64,000 nt of DNA from Vibrio splendidus (GTDB taxonomy: Bacteria; Pseudomonadota; Gammaproteobacteria; Enterobacterales; Vibrionaceae): the NCBI RefSeq assembly GCF_024347615.1, contig NZ_AP025508.1:3534001-3598000 (forward strand), in the 5' to 3' direction. The notes under the pieces were generated by a model. It was not told the origin of the DNA and did no database searches. It saw only the letters and a list, made by a program, of their open reading frames with translations. Each line of letters begins with the position of its first letter. Positions within the stretch are counted from its first letter, which is position 1. A program made the translations under genes and the position numbers. Positions 37,618 to 50,066 of the stretch are shown here, one piece after another.

Positions 37618-39084
37618 ATGAAACAAGTCAATGTAGATGTAGCAGTTATCGGGGGCGGTACGGCAGGTCTAGGTTCTTACCGCGCTGCAAAAGCACACAC
37701 TGACAGTGTCGTGATGATTGAAGGCGGCCCTTACGGTACAACCTGTGCTCGTGTTGGTTGTATGCCATCTAAACTGCTTATTGCAGCTGCAGAAAGTGTA
37801 CATCACATCGAGAAAGCTCCGGCTTTTGGCGTTCACCCACAAGGTGATATCGTGATTAACGGCCGTGAAGTGATGGACCGAGTGAAATTTGAACGTGACC
37901 GTTTTGTTGGTTTTGTTTTAGAAGGTGTTGATGAAATCCCAGAGCAAGACAAGATCTCTGGCTACGCAAAGTTCTTAGACGACAACACGCTACAAATCGA
38001 TGACCACACGGTTGTCACCGCTAAGCGTATTGTTATCGCGACCGGCTCTCGCCCTGCATACCCTGCAGTTTGGAATGAACTTGGTGACCGCCTAATCATT
38101 AACGATGACGTGTTCAGCTGGGATGATTTACCAGAGTCGGTTGCGGTATTTGGCCCGGGCGTTATTGGCCTAGAGCTTGGTCAGTCACTGCATCGCTTAG
38201 GTGTGAAGACCAAACTGTTCGGTTTGGGTGGTCAGGTTGGCCCAGTAACCGACCCAGAAATCATGGCGTATGCAGATAAAGCCTTCAATGAAGAGTTCTA
38301 CCTAGATGCTGACGTAAAAATCGAAAGCATGAAGCGCATTACCACTGAATCAGGTGAAGATCGCGTCGAAATCCAGTTCATCAATAAGCAAGGTGAACTA
38401 GAAACTAACATCGTTGAGTATGTGCTGGCAGCAACAGGCCGTCGTCCTAACACTGATAAGCTTGGCCTAGAGAATACCTCTCTAGAACTTGATAAACGTG
38501 GTGTGCCAATCGCCGACCACTACACGCTACAAACATCGTTACCATCGGTATTTATTGCCGGAGATGCAAGCAACCAACTGCCTCTGCTACATGAAGCAGC
38601 AGACCAAGCACGTATTGCGGGGGATAATGCAGGTCGCTTCCCTGAAATTCGCGCAGGCTTACGCCGCTCTAAAATCTCTGCGGTATTCTCTGACCCACAA
38701 ATCGCGATGGTAGGTGAAACATACAAAGAGATCATAACCCGCTTAGGCACATGTGGTTGTTTCGCAACGGGTGAAGTGTCTTTCGAGAACCAAGGTCGTT
38801 CACGAGTTATGCTACGCAATAAAGGTATTCTGCACGTTTACGGTGAGCAAGGTACAGGCCGTTTCCTTGGTGCTGAGATGATGGGACCAAACGCAGAACA
38901 TTTGGCTCACTTACTCGCATGGGCACACCAGAAAAAGATGACGGTTTCTGAAATGTTAGATATGCCGTTTTACCACCCAGTAATTGAAGAAGGTGTACGA
39001 ACAGCGCTACGTGACCTCAACGCGAAACTGCACCTTGGTCCAGAGATGGTGAAACACTGTCTAGATTGTGGCCCTGGTTGTTAA
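37618..39084 (+). CDS. Dihydrolipoyl dehydrogenase-like flavin disulfide reductase
   Basis: The product has 488 residues and the class-I pyridine nucleotide-disulfide reductase layout. The FAD motif AVIGGGTAGLGS is at 9-20, redox Cys43 and Cys48 in TTCARVGCMPSK, the NAD(P) motif VFGPGVIGLELG near 180-191, and the FAD motif VFIAGDAS near 322. The dimer-interface His is in PFYHPVIEEGV near 458. Unusually, the tail carries three more Cys (HCLDCGPGC, at 481, 484 and 488). No lipoyl E2 or E1 gene is nearby, so it is not the 2-oxoacid dehydrogenase E3. Its place beyond oxyR and the peroxiredoxin fusion suggests a thiol-redox role, but the substrate is unknown. The ATG at 37618 gives the conserved start. 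Confidence 0.85.
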   Translation: MKQVNVDVAVIGGGTAGLGSYRAAKAHTDSVVMIEGGPYGTTCARVGCMPSKLLIAAAESVHHIEKAPAFGVHPQGDIVINGREVMDRVKFERDRFVGFVLEGVDEIPEQDKISGYAKFLDDNTLQIDDHTVVTAKRIVIATGSRPAYPAVWNELGDRLIINDDVFSWDDLPESVAVFGPGVIGLELGQSLHRLGVKTKLFGLGGQVGPVTDPEIMAYADKAFNEEFYLDADVKIESMKRITTESGEDRVEIQFINKQGELETNIVEYVLAATGRRPNTDKLGLENTSLELDKRGVPIADHYTLQTSLPSVFIAGDASNQLPLLHEAADQARIAGDNAGRFPEIRAGLRRSKISAVFSDPQIAMVGETYKEIITRLGTCGCFATGEVSFENQGRSRVMLRNKGILHVYGEQGTGRFLGAEMMGPNAEHLAHLLAWAHQKKMTVSEMLDMPFYHPVIEEGVRTALRDLNAKLHLGPEMVKHCLDCGPGC

Positions 39085-39123
39085 TCTCAGGCTATCGTTA
39101 GCAATGAGCAAACGCTAGATACT

Positions 39124-39156
39124 AAAAAGGAAAGCCATTGGCTTTCCTTTTTGTTT
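39124..39156 (+). terminator. Terminator of the disulfide reductase gene
   Basis: AAAAAGGAAAGCC, loop ATT, and its perfect 13-base complement run into T5 followed by GTTTTT. Confidence 0.92.
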
Positions 39157-39175
39157 TTGGCCACGAGCAAATTAT

Positions 39176-39321
39176 AGATTCCTGATTACGCTCCTTCGTC
39201 GCTTTCGGGAATGACGGTGATTTTCAAAACCCACCTAAGCTGAAGCAGACCAAAGTGACGCATCAGTTAAACCAAAACTTAACCGTCATTCCAGAACCAA
39301 GGGACGAGGTATCTGGAATCT
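39176..39321. repeat. MITE-like inverted repeat element
   Basis: The left end (39176-39217) starts AGATTCC and ends GGAATGACGG; the right end (39283-39321) starts CCGTCATTCC and ends GGAATCT. The ends are thus inverted copies of about 40 bases that match best at their outer and inner 7-10 bases. They enclose a 65-base centre with no ORF. The layout resembles short non-autonomous elements scattered in vibrio genomes. Confidence 0.65.
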
Positions 39322-39356
39322 CTTGAAGCCATTGCTTGTCGCTAAAGGCTTAGCTA

Positions 39357-39704
39357 TTACTTCTCAGCAGCAATCACAGAGATCTCAACAAGTAGTGCTT
39401 CACGAGCCATGTCGCCAGTCACACATGCGCGAGCTGGAGCGTGACCTTCTGGAACCCATGCATCCCAAACTGCATTCATTTCTTGGAAATCTTTCATGTC
39501 TTTCAAGTAAATCGTTGCTGACAGCATATGTTCTTTGTCGCTACCCGCTTGCTCAAGTAGGGCTTCCACTTTATCCAGCATCGTTTGTGTTTGCTCAGTG
39601 ATGTCTTTTGTTGCATCAGCACACACTTGGCCACATAGGTAGATAGTGCCGTTGTGTTTAACAATACGGCTCATGCGTTGTTTGGTTTCTTGGCGCTCAA
39701 TCAT
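39357..39704 (-). CDS. RidA (YjgF/YER057c/UK114) family protein
   Basis: This 115-residue protein belongs to the Rid family, small trimeric proteins whose archetype hydrolyses reactive enamines and imines from PLP enzymes. Landmarks are [11 protein letters not shown] near the start, [25 protein letters not shown], and the region of the catalytic Arg in [12 protein letters not shown]. The lack of the PY/IGPYSQA segment near the N-terminus suggests a RidA-like subfamily (YoaB type) rather than RidA itself. It stands alone, convergent with the reductase gene across the MITE-like element. Confidence 0.85.
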   Translation of the reverse strand: MIERQETKQRMSRIVKHNGTIYLCGQVCADATKDITEQTQTMLDKVEALLEQAGSDKEHMLSATIYLKDMKDFQEMNAVWDAWVPEGHAPARACVTGDMAREALLVEISVIAAEK

Positions 39705-39791
39705 CGACTTTCTCTCTCTGTGTCACCGTGATCCAATATCTTGTGACGTGTTATTATCAAGGCAACAAGCATAACGCGAATCAAACCCAAG

Positions 39792-40040
39792 ATGACATGC
39801 ATTCATTGCAATAAAAGTGAAAAAATCCGTAACAAACTCGGCCGCTGCCAGCGCTGCATGAATCAGCTGATGGTGTTGTCGATTTTAAGTTGGGGAGCAT
39901 GGTGGTTGTTTTTCAAAGAAGACCCAAAAACCATCAATGCCATCGCTTTGATGATGGCCGCTTTCGCATTCAGTGGCTTGCTGTCGTTACATGGGATAAT
40001 GAAATTTGTCGTGCTGCCTTTAAGGAACAAAAAGCGCTAA
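39792..40040 (+). CDS. Small membrane protein with N-terminal zinc-ribbon cysteines (DUF3624-like)
   Basis: This 82-residue protein begins with two Cys pairs, CIHC at 3-6 and CQRC at 19-22, which should bind a metal. Two hydrophobic helices follow, about residues 25-42 and 50-72, and a basic tail RNKKR keeps the C-terminus in the cytoplasm. I associate it with the DUF3624 family of vibrios from memory, with moderate certainty. No function is known. The gene stands alone, divergent from the RidA-like gene. Confidence 0.7.
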   Translation: MTCIHCNKSEKIRNKLGRCQRCMNQLMVLSILSWGAWWLFFKEDPKTINAIALMMAAFAFSGLLSLHGIMKFVVLPLRNKKR

Positions 40041-40052
40041 CAGAGAGACGTT

Positions 40053-40095
40053 GCTAGATAAGTGATAAAGGCTAGATAAGCGATAAAGACTAGAT
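40053..40095. repeat. Tandem 18-bp duplication
   Basis: GCTAGATAAGTGATAAAG and GCTAGATAAGCGATAAAG lie head to tail (one mismatch), followed by a partial copy ACTAGAT. It is placed 13 bases after the DUF3624-like stop. Confidence 0.8.
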
Positions 40096-40154
40096 GCCCA
40101 ATTAAATGACCCGACTTAGCAAGCCATCATCATTTCCCAAACAGCAGATAGAAA

Positions 40155-40185
40155 AAAGCCCCAGAACCAATCGATTCTAGGGCTT
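40155..40185. terminator. Hairpin in the argH downstream region
   Basis: AAAGCCC-c-AGAA and TTCT-a-GGGCTTT pair across a short loop. On the minus strand it runs into TTTTTT; on the plus strand TTTC follows. It could end either convergent gene. Confidence 0.7.
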
Positions 40186-40244
40186 TCTTAGAAAATTCTA
40201 AGAAAAAGCAGTGGTACTTTAATAGACCGGACTTTTCTTAATTT

Positions 40245-40286
40245 GTTCCCAAAAAAGATCAATTTTTTGATCTTTTTTTTAGGGAC
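40245..40286. terminator. Long A/T-rich hairpin directly after argH
   Basis: GTTCCC-AAAAAA-GATCAA and TTGATC-T8-AGGGAC form a long stem with loop TTTT, 15 bases past the argH(A) stop. It is probably the main argH terminator. Confidence 0.7.
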
Positions 40287-40301
40287 TATAAAATCAATGC
40301 T

Positions 40302-42415
<2,114 letters not shown>

Positions 42416-42456
42416 GCAAAAAGCCCACTCACTAATCAATAGTAAATGGGCTTTGC
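42416..42456 (-). terminator. Terminator of argG
   Basis: GCAAAAAGCCCA and TGGGCTTTGC pair over a 19-base loop; on the minus strand the stem ends in TTTTT. It lies about 70 bases past the argG stop. Confidence 0.65.
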
Positions 42457-42523
42457 ATAATGATGTCTGTTTACTGGCCTTCAACCTTTCGCTAAAGGCT
42501 AACTCACTAACTCATTGTTCGGA

Positions 42524-43735
42524 TTACTTTTGGCTATTCAGAGCACGGATACGGCTTGATAGCGAGTAAAGACGGATGAAGCCTTCAGCGTGGCTTTGGT
42601 CGTAAACTTCATCTTCGCCAAAGGTTGCAAACTCTTCTGAGTACAGGCTGTTGTCAGAACGCTTCTGAGTCACCGTTGCATGGCCTTTGTAAAGTTTGAT
42701 AACCACTTCACCATTCACGTCTTGTGCTAGCTCATCTGTTGCTGCAAGAATTGACTTACATAGCGGAGTGAACCAACGGCCATCGTACACAAGGTGAGAA
42801 GCTTTAACACCCAGCTCTTCACGGAATTCGAATGCCGCTTTATCAAGAACCAATTGCTCTACTGCACGTAGTGCTTCCATCATGATTGTGCCACCTGGAG
42901 TTTCGTAACAACCACGAGACTTCATACCAACAAGACGGTTCTCTACGATATCGATACGACCAACACCGTGTTTAGCACCCTTCTTGTTTAGGTAAACCAG
43001 CGCGTTGTATGGCGTCATTGTTTCGCCATCAACCGCTACCACTTCACCTTTTTCAACTTTAAGCGTCACTGTTTCAGATTCGTTTGGCGCTTGCTCTGGG
43101 TCTACAGTCCAAGCCCAGCAATCTTCATCAGGTGCGTTCCATGTGTTTTCTAGAACACCACCTTCTGTAGAGATATGCCATGCGTTTGCATCACGCGAGT
43201 AAATCTTGGTAAGAGAAGCCGTACAAGGGATGTTACGCTCAGCTAGGTAGTCTAGACACTCTTCACGGCTTACTAGATCCCATTCACGCCAAGGTGCAAT
43301 TACGTGTAGGTCTGGTGCTAGTGCAGCAAATGCACCTTCAAAACGAACTTGGTCATTACCCTTACCTGTACAACCGTGACATAGAGCGTCTGCACCTACT
43401 TTACGTGCAACTTCAACCTGAGCTTTCGCAATGATTGGACGAGCCATTGAAGTACCTAGTAGGTATTTACCTTCGTAGTAAGCGCCTGTTTTTAGCGTTG
43501 GGTAGATGTAGTCAGCAACCATCTCTTCTTTAAGGTCAGCGATGTAACACTCAGAAGCACCAGATGCTTTGGCTTTCTCTTCAATGCCAATCAGCTCTTC
43601 ATCGCCTTGGCCTACATCAGCAACAAATGCGATAACTTCGCAGTCATAGTTCTCTTTCAACCATGGGATGATTACTGATGTATCTAGACCGCCAGAGTAG
43701 GCTACTACAACTTTCTTTACGTTAACTTTGCTCAT
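42524..43735 (-). CDS. argG: Argininosuccinate synthase
   Basis: ArgG joins citrulline and aspartate with ATP. The 403-residue protein has the N-type ATP pyrophosphatase loop [12 protein letters not shown] at 8-19, the [15 protein letters not shown] segment near 115-130 for citrulline/aspartate binding, and [16 protein letters not shown] near 175. The length is that of the shorter, common bacterial type. The ATG at 43735 ([11 protein letters not shown]) is preferred over an in-frame ATG at 43765, with AGGAGAAAGAAA directly upstream as ribosome site. It follows argB by 113 bases in the leftward arg cluster. Confidence 0.96.
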   Translation of the reverse strand: MSKVNVKKVVVAYSGGLDTSVIIPWLKENYDCEVIAFVADVGQGDEELIGIEEKAKASGASECYIADLKEEMVADYIYPTLKTGAYYEGKYLLGTSMARPIIAKAQVEVARKVGADALCHGCTGKGNDQVRFEGAFAALAPDLHVIAPWREWDLVSREECLDYLAERNIPCTASLTKIYSRDANAWHISTEGGVLENTWNAPDEDCWAWTVDPEQAPNESETVTLKVEKGEVVAVDGETMTPYNALVYLNKKGAKHGVGRIDIVENRLVGMKSRGCYETPGGTIMMEALRAVEQLVLDKAAFEFREELGVKASHLVYDGRWFTPLCKSILAATDELAQDVNGEVVIKLYKGHATVTQKRSDNSLYSEEFATFGEDEVYDQSHAEGFIRLYSLSSRIRALNSQK

Positions 43736-43848
43736 TTTCTTTCTCCTAGTTTCCATACTGCACATGGCGGTCAGCGTTGGAAATCACTTTAATAATTATA
43801 TGTTTAATCTGTTTATCTAAATTCTTTAGTAGTCACTCGTAGTGAGGT

Positions 43849-44637
43849 CTACTGAGGTAAAAACTGTGTTCCTATGCTCTTACCTGCAAAAAGTTGTGTC
43901 AGCTTGTCTGGGTATCGCCAGGTTGCAACTTCAATTGGTCGTCCTAGGTCATTAGCCGCTTCTAGTGCAGCTTGTACTTTCACGATCATGCCATCGGTAA
44001 TCACTTTACCTTTAATAAGGTCATCGGCTTGTTGCTGATTAAGGCTTGGAATCAGGTGGCCTTTACCATCCAATACACCACTGACATCAGAAAGCAGTAC
44101 CAGTTCAGCATCAAGCGCGCCAGCTACAGCTACAGCAGCTTGGTCTGCATTGACGTTCATCAGTTGGCCTTGCTCAGTCAAACCAATCGAGCTAATGATT
44201 GGCAGTGCGCCAGCATTAAGAATCGCTTGCAGGACGGTTGAGTCGCCCGGCTCCGCTTTACCTACTGCACCTAATTCAGGGTTCAGCTCGCTGACTTTAC
44301 ATAGACCACCATCAGCTAGGCTCAAACCAACGGCGTTGATGCCGTCTTTAATCGCCTGACCTTGAAGCAATTTGTTGGCCGTGCCCGCTAGTGCACCAGC
44401 GATCACAGGAATCTGATCATAAGGAGTAACACGTAGCCCTTCTTTCTTAATGGTTTCAAGGTTCAACTTATTCATCAAATCATCAACAAGGTAACCACCG
44501 CCGTGAACAATCACGATTGGTCGTTGTGCCTGTTGTTGGTAAGCAGAGATAGCACCAAATAACTTGCTAAGTGTTTCACCACAAGATAGCGCAGCGCCAC
44601 CTAACTTTATGATTAATGGTTGATTATTAAGGCTCAT
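43849..44637 (-). CDS. argB: Acetylglutamate kinase
   Basis: ArgB phosphorylates N-acetylglutamate, step 2 of arginine synthesis. The 262 residues match the E. coli type (258), which is not arginine-inhibited. Motifs are IKLGGAALS at 10-18, [13 protein letters not shown] near 43-55 for the phosphate loop, [29 protein letters not shown] (substrate and ATP site, noted by NADQAA and LLSDV), and [15 protein letters not shown]. It lies 12 bases after argC. Confidence 0.96.
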   Translation of the reverse strand: MSLNNQPLIIKLGGAALSCGETLSKLFGAISAYQQQAQRPIVIVHGGGYLVDDLMNKLNLETIKKEGLRVTPYDQIPVIAGALAGTANKLLQGQAIKDGINAVGLSLADGGLCKVSELNPELGAVGKAEPGDSTVLQAILNAGALPIISSIGLTEQGQLMNVNADQAAVAVAGALDAELVLLSDVSGVLDGKGHLIPSLNQQQADDLIKGKVITDGMIVKVQAALEAANDLGRPIEVATWRYPDKLTQLFAGKSIGTQFLPQ

Positions 44638-44649
44638 ATCTAGATTTCC

Positions 44650-45654
44650 TTACACTAACGCAGTTAATGGCGCAAAACCATAACGTAAATTTAAACACTG
44701 CATCGCTTGACTAGATGCACCCTTTAATAAGTTATCAATCGCTGAAACAACGATGATGTGCTGACCTTGTACCTTCCAACCTAAATCGCAGAAAGGTGTT
44801 TGTTCTACATCTTGAATTCTTGGCAAGGTCTCTTCGAGTAATCTCACAGCTGGTTTACCTTGATAAGCTTGCTCGAAGGCCTCTTGTATCTGTTGTTCTG
44901 TCACACCGTCAGCCAGTTTCATGGTAATGGTCGCTAAAATGCCACGCTTAAAGTTGCCTAGGTGCGGGGTGAAAATCACATCACATCCTAGATGTGCAGC
45001 CATTTCAGGTTGATGACGGTGGTTGAATACACCATAAGCTTGCAGGCTTACTTCGCAGAAGCTGTTGACCATACTCGCCTTGCGGCCTGCTCCAGTGACA
45101 CCACTGGTCGCGTTAATCACTGGCCATTGATTCTCATCCAGTAACTTCGCTTCAACTAAAGGCTTAATCGCCAGCTGTGATGCGGTTGGGTAACAACCCG
45201 CGACTGCAACAAGCTGAGCCTCTTTGATTTCTTGTTCGTTCCATTCAGCTAAACCGTAAGCCGCTTTGTCTAGCCATTGTTCGTGTTGATGTTCAAAACC
45301 GTAAAACTCTTGATAGAAGTTTTCGCCTTTAACTCTGAATGCACCCGATAGGTCGAACACTTGGCAATCGTTCTCAAGGAAGATTGGCGCTAGGTCGTGA
45401 CTCACCTCGTGTGCAGTGGCTAAGAAAACCACATCAGACTGTTTAGCCACTTCTTCCGGATTTGTTAAAGGTTGCACTGGCATATCAATCAGGCCAGCTA
45501 ACTTACCGTGCAGTGCAGCGATAGGTTTGCCTGCGTCTACACTATTGGCTGAGACATATAAACCTGATAGCGTGAGCTCAGGGTGTCTGTTTATCATTAG
45601 AGCCAGTTCTGCTCCTGTGTAGCCGCTTGCGCCAATGATCGTGGTTTTCAACAT
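44650..45654 (-). CDS. argC: N-acetyl-gamma-glutamyl-phosphate reductase
   Basis: ArgC reduces acetylglutamyl phosphate to the semialdehyde with NADPH. The 334 residues equal the E. coli length. The NADP loop is [15 protein letters not shown] at 6-20. The active Cys is in [14 protein letters not shown] near residue 155, with a His in GHIIVVSA-like context replaced by the segment [22 protein letters not shown] near 300. It leads the leftward argC-argB-argG set and diverges from argE across a 153-bp control region. Confidence 0.96.
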   Translation of the reverse strand: MLKTTIIGASGYTGAELALMINRHPELTLSGLYVSANSVDAGKPIAALHGKLAGLIDMPVQPLTNPEEVAKQSDVVFLATAHEVSHDLAPIFLENDCQVFDLSGAFRVKGENFYQEFYGFEHQHEQWLDKAAYGLAEWNEQEIKEAQLVAVAGCYPTASQLAIKPLVEAKLLDENQWPVINATSGVTGAGRKASMVNSFCEVSLQAYGVFNHRHQPEMAAHLGCDVIFTPHLGNFKRGILATITMKLADGVTEQQIQEAFEQAYQGKPAVRLLEETLPRIQDVEQTPFCDLGWKVQGQHIIVVSAIDNLLKGASSQAMQCLNLRYGFAPLTALV

Positions 45655-45692
45655 CTCAACACATCCATTCTTGAGGTAAGTTACATTTCAAA

Positions 45693-45751
45693 TTTGACTA
45701 TTCATACTTAATTTTTAGCTTTATTTGATTTCTTATGCATTAAATATGATT
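45693..45751. promoter_or_regulatory. argC-argE control region with ArgR-like boxes
   Basis: TT-TGACT-ATTC-ATACT-TA (45693-45710) matches the ArgR core at 7 of 10 positions. TA-TGCAT-TAAA-TATGA-TT (45734-45751) matches at 6 of 10. The place between divergent argC and argE is where the ArgR operator lies in enterobacteria. Confidence 0.4.
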
Positions 45752-45807
45752 TAATATGTGTTTTACCGACTTATGGTTTTCCTGTCAATAGTAGAAGTGA
45801 AGTTATT

Positions 45808-46944
45808 ATGCAATTACCGAGTTTTCTTGAGGTCTATAAAGGCCTAATTTCCACCGACTCCATTAGCTCCACCGATCCAAGCTGGGATCATGGCAACGAG
45901 AAAGTGATCGAAAAAATGGCTCAATGGTTTAAAGACGTAGGCTTTAGTGTTGAGGTGGTAGAGGTCGAACCCGGCAAGCATAATATGGTCGCAAAGATGG
46001 GTTCTGGCGAAGGGGGCTTATTGCTTGCAGGACACAGCGATACGGTGCCATTCGATGAAGGACGTTGGAATTTCGATCCTCACGCACTAACAGAACACAA
46101 CAACCGCTTCTACGGATTAGGCACCGCCGATATGAAAGGCTTTTTCGCTTTCGTTTATGAAGCCGCGAAGAAGATGGATTGGAGCAAACAGACCAAGCCG
46201 CTCTATGTATTAGCAACCTGTGACGAAGAAACCACTATGTTGGGTGCACGTCATTTCACTGAGAATGCGCCATTTAAACCGGACTACTGCATCATTGGTG
46301 AGCCAACCAGCCTCGTGCCGATTCGTGGTCATAAAGGCCATGTCGCTAATGCTGTGCGAGTAACGGGTAAGTCAGGCCACTCTTCTGATCCGGCATTAGG
46401 CGTCAACGCCATCGAGATCATGCATGAAGTGCTGTTTGCTTTAATGCAGCTGCGTGACAAGCTAGTCAAGGAGTACCACCACCCGGGTTTTGCAATTCCA
46501 AGCCCGACCCTAAACCTTGGTCATATCCACGGTGGCGACAGCGCCAACCGTATCTGTGGGTGTTGTGAGCTGCACTATGATGTTCGTCCTTTACCGGGCA
46601 TTAGCTTAGATGGCTTGGATAACATGCTGCGTAGCGCGCTTAAAGAAGTAGAAGCAAAATGGCCGGGCAGAATTGAGATTACTCCCCTGCATGAGCCAAT
46701 CCCGGGTTATGAGTGCCAGCACGACCATCCATTTATTGGTGGCATGGAATCAGTTTGTGAAATTGAATCGCAAACCGTGAACTACTGTACTGAAGCACCT
46801 TTCCTTCAAGAGTTATGTCCAACCTTGGTGTTAGGTCCAGGCTCAATTGACCAAGCTCACCAACCGGATGAGTTCTTAAGCTTCGATTTTATTGACCCAA
46901 CAATTGATGTTCTGAGTAAATCGATCCGTAAATATTGTTTCTAG
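45808..46944 (+). CDS. argE: Acetylornithine deacetylase
   Basis: ArgE releases ornithine from N-acetylornithine, a zinc- or cobalt-dependent step of the linear arginine pathway. The M20 peptidase-family protein has 378 residues (E. coli 383). Metal ligands show in [12 protein letters not shown] (His and Asp near 75-80), [10 protein letters not shown] (Asp near 110), [10 protein letters not shown] (Glu-Glu near 142), GEPTSL (Glu near 167) and QAHQPDEF (His near 353). It diverges from argC. Presence of argE beside a lyase-synthase fusion fits the linear route rather than the ArgJ cycle. Confidence 0.96.
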   Translation: MQLPSFLEVYKGLISTDSISSTDPSWDHGNEKVIEKMAQWFKDVGFSVEVVEVEPGKHNMVAKMGSGEGGLLLAGHSDTVPFDEGRWNFDPHALTEHNNRFYGLGTADMKGFFAFVYEAAKKMDWSKQTKPLYVLATCDEETTMLGARHFTENAPFKPDYCIIGEPTSLVPIRGHKGHVANAVRVTGKSGHSSDPALGVNAIEIMHEVLFALMQLRDKLVKEYHHPGFAIPSPTLNLGHIHGGDSANRICGCCELHYDVRPLPGISLDGLDNMLRSALKEVEAKWPGRIEITPLHEPIPGYECQHDHPFIGGMESVCEIESQTVNYCTEAPFLQELCPTLVLGPGSIDQAHQPDEFLSFDFIDPTIDVLSKSIRKYCF

Positions 46945-46975
46945 TTATTACTTCCCTTCCAATATTTTCGTATAT

Positions 46976-47000
46976 AAGCCACCCAAAAAGGTGGCTTTTA
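46976..47000 (+). terminator. Terminator of argE
   Basis: AAGCCACC, loop CAAAAA, GGTGGCTT followed by TTA. The stem is perfect but the T-run is short. Confidence 0.8.
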
Positions 47001-47201
47001 TTCTGTTATCCCTGACACAGCCTGATCTTGTAATTAAATTTCACTTTTTCTCTAAGTTTTGAAAAATTTACTTCTCCCGCATTTTTAAACCTAATAATTG
47101 CAAACTTAGAATGCTTTATTTGACTAGATACAGCACTTTTCGCTAGATTGTGTACTTAACAAGGAACAATGGATGTAATTTTTTTACGAGGCAGGATGAC
47201 A

Positions 47202-49832
47202 ATGAACGAGAAATACGCCGCTCTCAAGAGTAACGTAAGCATGCTGGGACGCTTGCTAGGTAACACAATCCAAGATGCACATGGTGACGTTATCTTAGAG
47301 AAAGTGGAGACTATCCGTAAACTTTCCAAATCCGCCCGCGCAGGCAACAAAGCTGACCGTGACAGCCTAGTTGAAGAAATCAAAAACCTGCCGAACGAAC
47401 AACTCACTCCTGTTGCTCGTGCATTTAACCAATTTCTCAACCTCACCAACATGGCAGAGCAATACCACACCATCTCTCGCCACTGTGAGGAGCATGTTTG
47501 CGAACCAGACGTGCTGCAATCTCTATTTTCTAAACTAAATCAAAATGACATCAGCAAGCTAGACGCGGCTCAAGCCGTTCGCGACCTGAACATTGAACTC
47601 GTTTTGACCGCTCACCCAACAGAAATCACTCGTCGAACCATGATCAACAAGCTGGTTAAGATCAACGAGTGTCTGTCTAAATTGGAATTAAGCGACCTAT
47701 CACACAAAGAGCGCGTGAAAACAGAACGTCGCCTAGAGCAGCTTATCGCTCAAGGTTGGCACTCTGATGTGATTCGTCAGCAACGCCCGACACCACTTGA
47801 TGAAGCTAAGTGGGGCTTTGCGGTTGTAGAAAACTCTCTATGGGAAGCCGTGCCTGATTTCCTACGTGATATGGATGGCCGACTAAAAGGTTACCTTGGT
47901 GAAGGCCTACCAATCGATGCACGCCCAGTTCACTTCTCATCTTGGATGGGTGGCGACCGCGATGGTAACCCATTCGTAACGCACACCATCACCAAAGAAG
48001 TACTGCGCCTATCTCGCTGGAAAGCCGCTGATCTGTACCTAGGTGACGTGAACGAGCTGATTACCGAACTGTCGATGACGAAGTGTAATGATGCCGTTCG
48101 TGAATTGGCTGGCGATGAGCACGAAGCTTACCGTGCAATCCTTAAGAGCCTACGCACTCTGCTGAACAACACGCTAGAAGTGCTTGACGCAAAACTGCAT
48201 GATGCTGAAGTACCGAAGAAAGAAACACTGCAGAACATCGACCAACTTTGGACACCACTTTACGCGTGTTACCAATCGCTGCACGAATGTGGCATGGGCG
48301 TAATCGCGGATGGTTCTCTGCTTGATACCCTACGTCGCCTAAAAGCATTCGGTGTGCATTTAGTTCGTCTCGATGTTCGTCAAGAAAGTACACGTCACTC
48401 AGATGTCCTATCTGAACTGACTCGCTACCTAGGCATTGGCGATTACGACCAGTGGAGCGAGCAAGACAAGATTGCTTTCTTAACCAATGAATTAAGCTCA
48501 AAACGCCCACTGCTACCACGCGACTGGGAGCCATCTGAACAAGTCAAAGAGGTTTTAGACACCTGTAAGGTCGTTGCTGCTCAACCTCGCGAAGCCTTTG
48601 GTGCTTACGTAATTTCTATGGCTCGTACAGCATCGGATGTGCTGGCTGTTCACTTGCTGCTGCAAGAATGTGGTTGCCCGTACCGCATGGACGTATGTCC
48701 ATTGTTCGAAACGCTGGACGACTTGAACAACTCAGAAGCAGTAATGAAACAGCTAATGAGCATCGATTTGTACCGTGGCTTTATCCAGAACCACCAAATG
48801 GTGATGATCGGATATTCTGACTCAGCAAAAGATGCTGGCGTAATGTCTGCAGGGTGGGCGCAATACGACGCAATGGACAAGCTGGTTAAGGTTTGTGAAG
48901 AAGAAGGCATTGAACTGACTCTATTCCACGGTCGTGGTGGTACGGTTGGTCGTGGTGGTGCTCCAGCGCACGCTGCACTTCTTTCTCAGCCACCTAAGAG
49001 CTTGAAAGGCGGCTTACGTGTAACAGAGCAAGGCGAAATGATCCGCTTTAAACTTGGCTTGCCAGATGTTGCCGTAAACAGTTTCAACCTATACGCAAGT
49101 GCGATTCTAGAAGCAAACCTTCTGCCGCCACCTGAGCCAAAGCAAGAGTGGCGCGATCTAATGGAAGTGCTTTCTCAAGTTTCTTGTGAGGCTTACCGCA
49201 ACGTGGTTCGTGGCGAAGAGAAATTTGTACCTTACTTCCGTCAAGCGACACCAGAGCTAGAGCTCGGCAAACTGCCACTCGGTTCTCGCCCAGCAAAACG
49301 TAACCCGAACGGTGGCGTAGAAAGCCTACGTGCGATTCCATGGATCTTCTCTTGGAGCCAAAACCGTTTGGTACTTCCAGCATGGTTAGGTGCAGGTGAA
49401 GCAATCCAATACTCCGTAGATCAAGGCCATCAAGCGCTACTTGAAGAGATGTGTCGCGAATGGCCATTCTTTTCTACTCGTCTAGGTATGCTGGAAATGG
49501 TGTACTCGAAGTGCAACATGGAAATTGCGAAGTACTACGACCAACGCCTTGTTGATAAAGAACTGCTGCCGTTAGGTGAGTTACTGCGTGAACAGCTGCA
49601 AAAAGACATCAAAGCGGTACTAAATGTAGAGAACAACGAGAACCTGATGCAGAGTGACCCTTGGGGACTTGAGTCAATTCGTCTACGTAACATCTATGTT
49701 GAGCCACTAAACATGCTTCAAGCGGAACTGCTTTACCGTACTCGTAAGTGTGAAACACCACCAGCAGAGCTAGAAGAAGCACTAATGGTGACGATTGCAG
49801 GTATTGCAGCAGGTATGCGAAATACTGGTTAA
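47202..49832 (+). CDS. ppc: Phosphoenolpyruvate carboxylase
   Basis: Ppc adds bicarbonate to phosphoenolpyruvate to refill oxaloacetate. The 876 residues compare with 883 in E. coli. The catalytic His lies in [12 protein letters not shown] near residue 138. Other signatures are [12 protein letters not shown] near 258, [19 protein letters not shown] ([13 protein letters not shown] near 535), and the Gly-rich loop [14 protein letters not shown] near 577. The ATG at 47202 ([16 protein letters not shown]) matches the family start; a longer frame from 47169 does not. AGGCAGGA lies upstream. Confidence 0.97.
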   Translation: MNEKYAALKSNVSMLGRLLGNTIQDAHGDVILEKVETIRKLSKSARAGNKADRDSLVEEIKNLPNEQLTPVARAFNQFLNLTNMAEQYHTISRHCEEHVCEPDVLQSLFSKLNQNDISKLDAAQAVRDLNIELVLTAHPTEITRRTMINKLVKINECLSKLELSDLSHKERVKTERRLEQLIAQGWHSDVIRQQRPTPLDEAKWGFAVVENSLWEAVPDFLRDMDGRLKGYLGEGLPIDARPVHFSSWMGGDRDGNPFVTHTITKEVLRLSRWKAADLYLGDVNELITELSMTKCNDAVRELAGDEHEAYRAILKSLRTLLNNTLEVLDAKLHDAEVPKKETLQNIDQLWTPLYACYQSLHECGMGVIADGSLLDTLRRLKAFGVHLVRLDVRQESTRHSDVLSELTRYLGIGDYDQWSEQDKIAFLTNELSSKRPLLPRDWEPSEQVKEVLDTCKVVAAQPREAFGAYVISMARTASDVLAVHLLLQECGCPYRMDVCPLFETLDDLNNSEAVMKQLMSIDLYRGFIQNHQMVMIGYSDSAKDAGVMSAGWAQYDAMDKLVKVCEEEGIELTLFHGRGGTVGRGGAPAHAALLSQPPKSLKGGLRVTEQGEMIRFKLGLPDVAVNSFNLYASAILEANLLPPPEPKQEWRDLMEVLSQVSCEAYRNVVRGEEKFVPYFRQATPELELGKLPLGSRPAKRNPNGGVESLRAIPWIFSWSQNRLVLPAWLGAGEAIQYSVDQGHQALLEEMCREWPFFSTRLGMLEMVYSKCNMEIAKYYDQRLVDKELLPLGELLREQLQKDIKAVLNVENNENLMQSDPWGLESIRLRNIYVEPLNMLQAELLYRTRKCETPPAELEEALMVTIAGIAAGMRNTG

Positions 49833-49882
49833 TTAGTAATTCCTACTATAACTTAATCAGCATTTACATCTAAAAAAAGAAC

Positions 49883-49909
49883 AAAAGGTCGCCATGTGCG
49901 GCCTTTTTA
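49883..49909 (+). terminator. Terminator of ppc
   Basis: AAAAGGTCGC, loop CATGT, GCGGCCTTTT followed by T. The 10-pair stem has one G-T-type mismatch. Confidence 0.85.
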
Positions 49910-50066
49910 TTTCACCAGATAACCACTAGTAAGTATTTTGTCAGTTTTTTGGGTTATTTTGTCCATGTATTCTACTTTATGCTTATTATTTAGATATACT
50001 ACTGCTCCGCTGCGGAAACACTCCAAAAAAATAATCTGCAGCAACTTGACCTATAAACTGGTCAAC

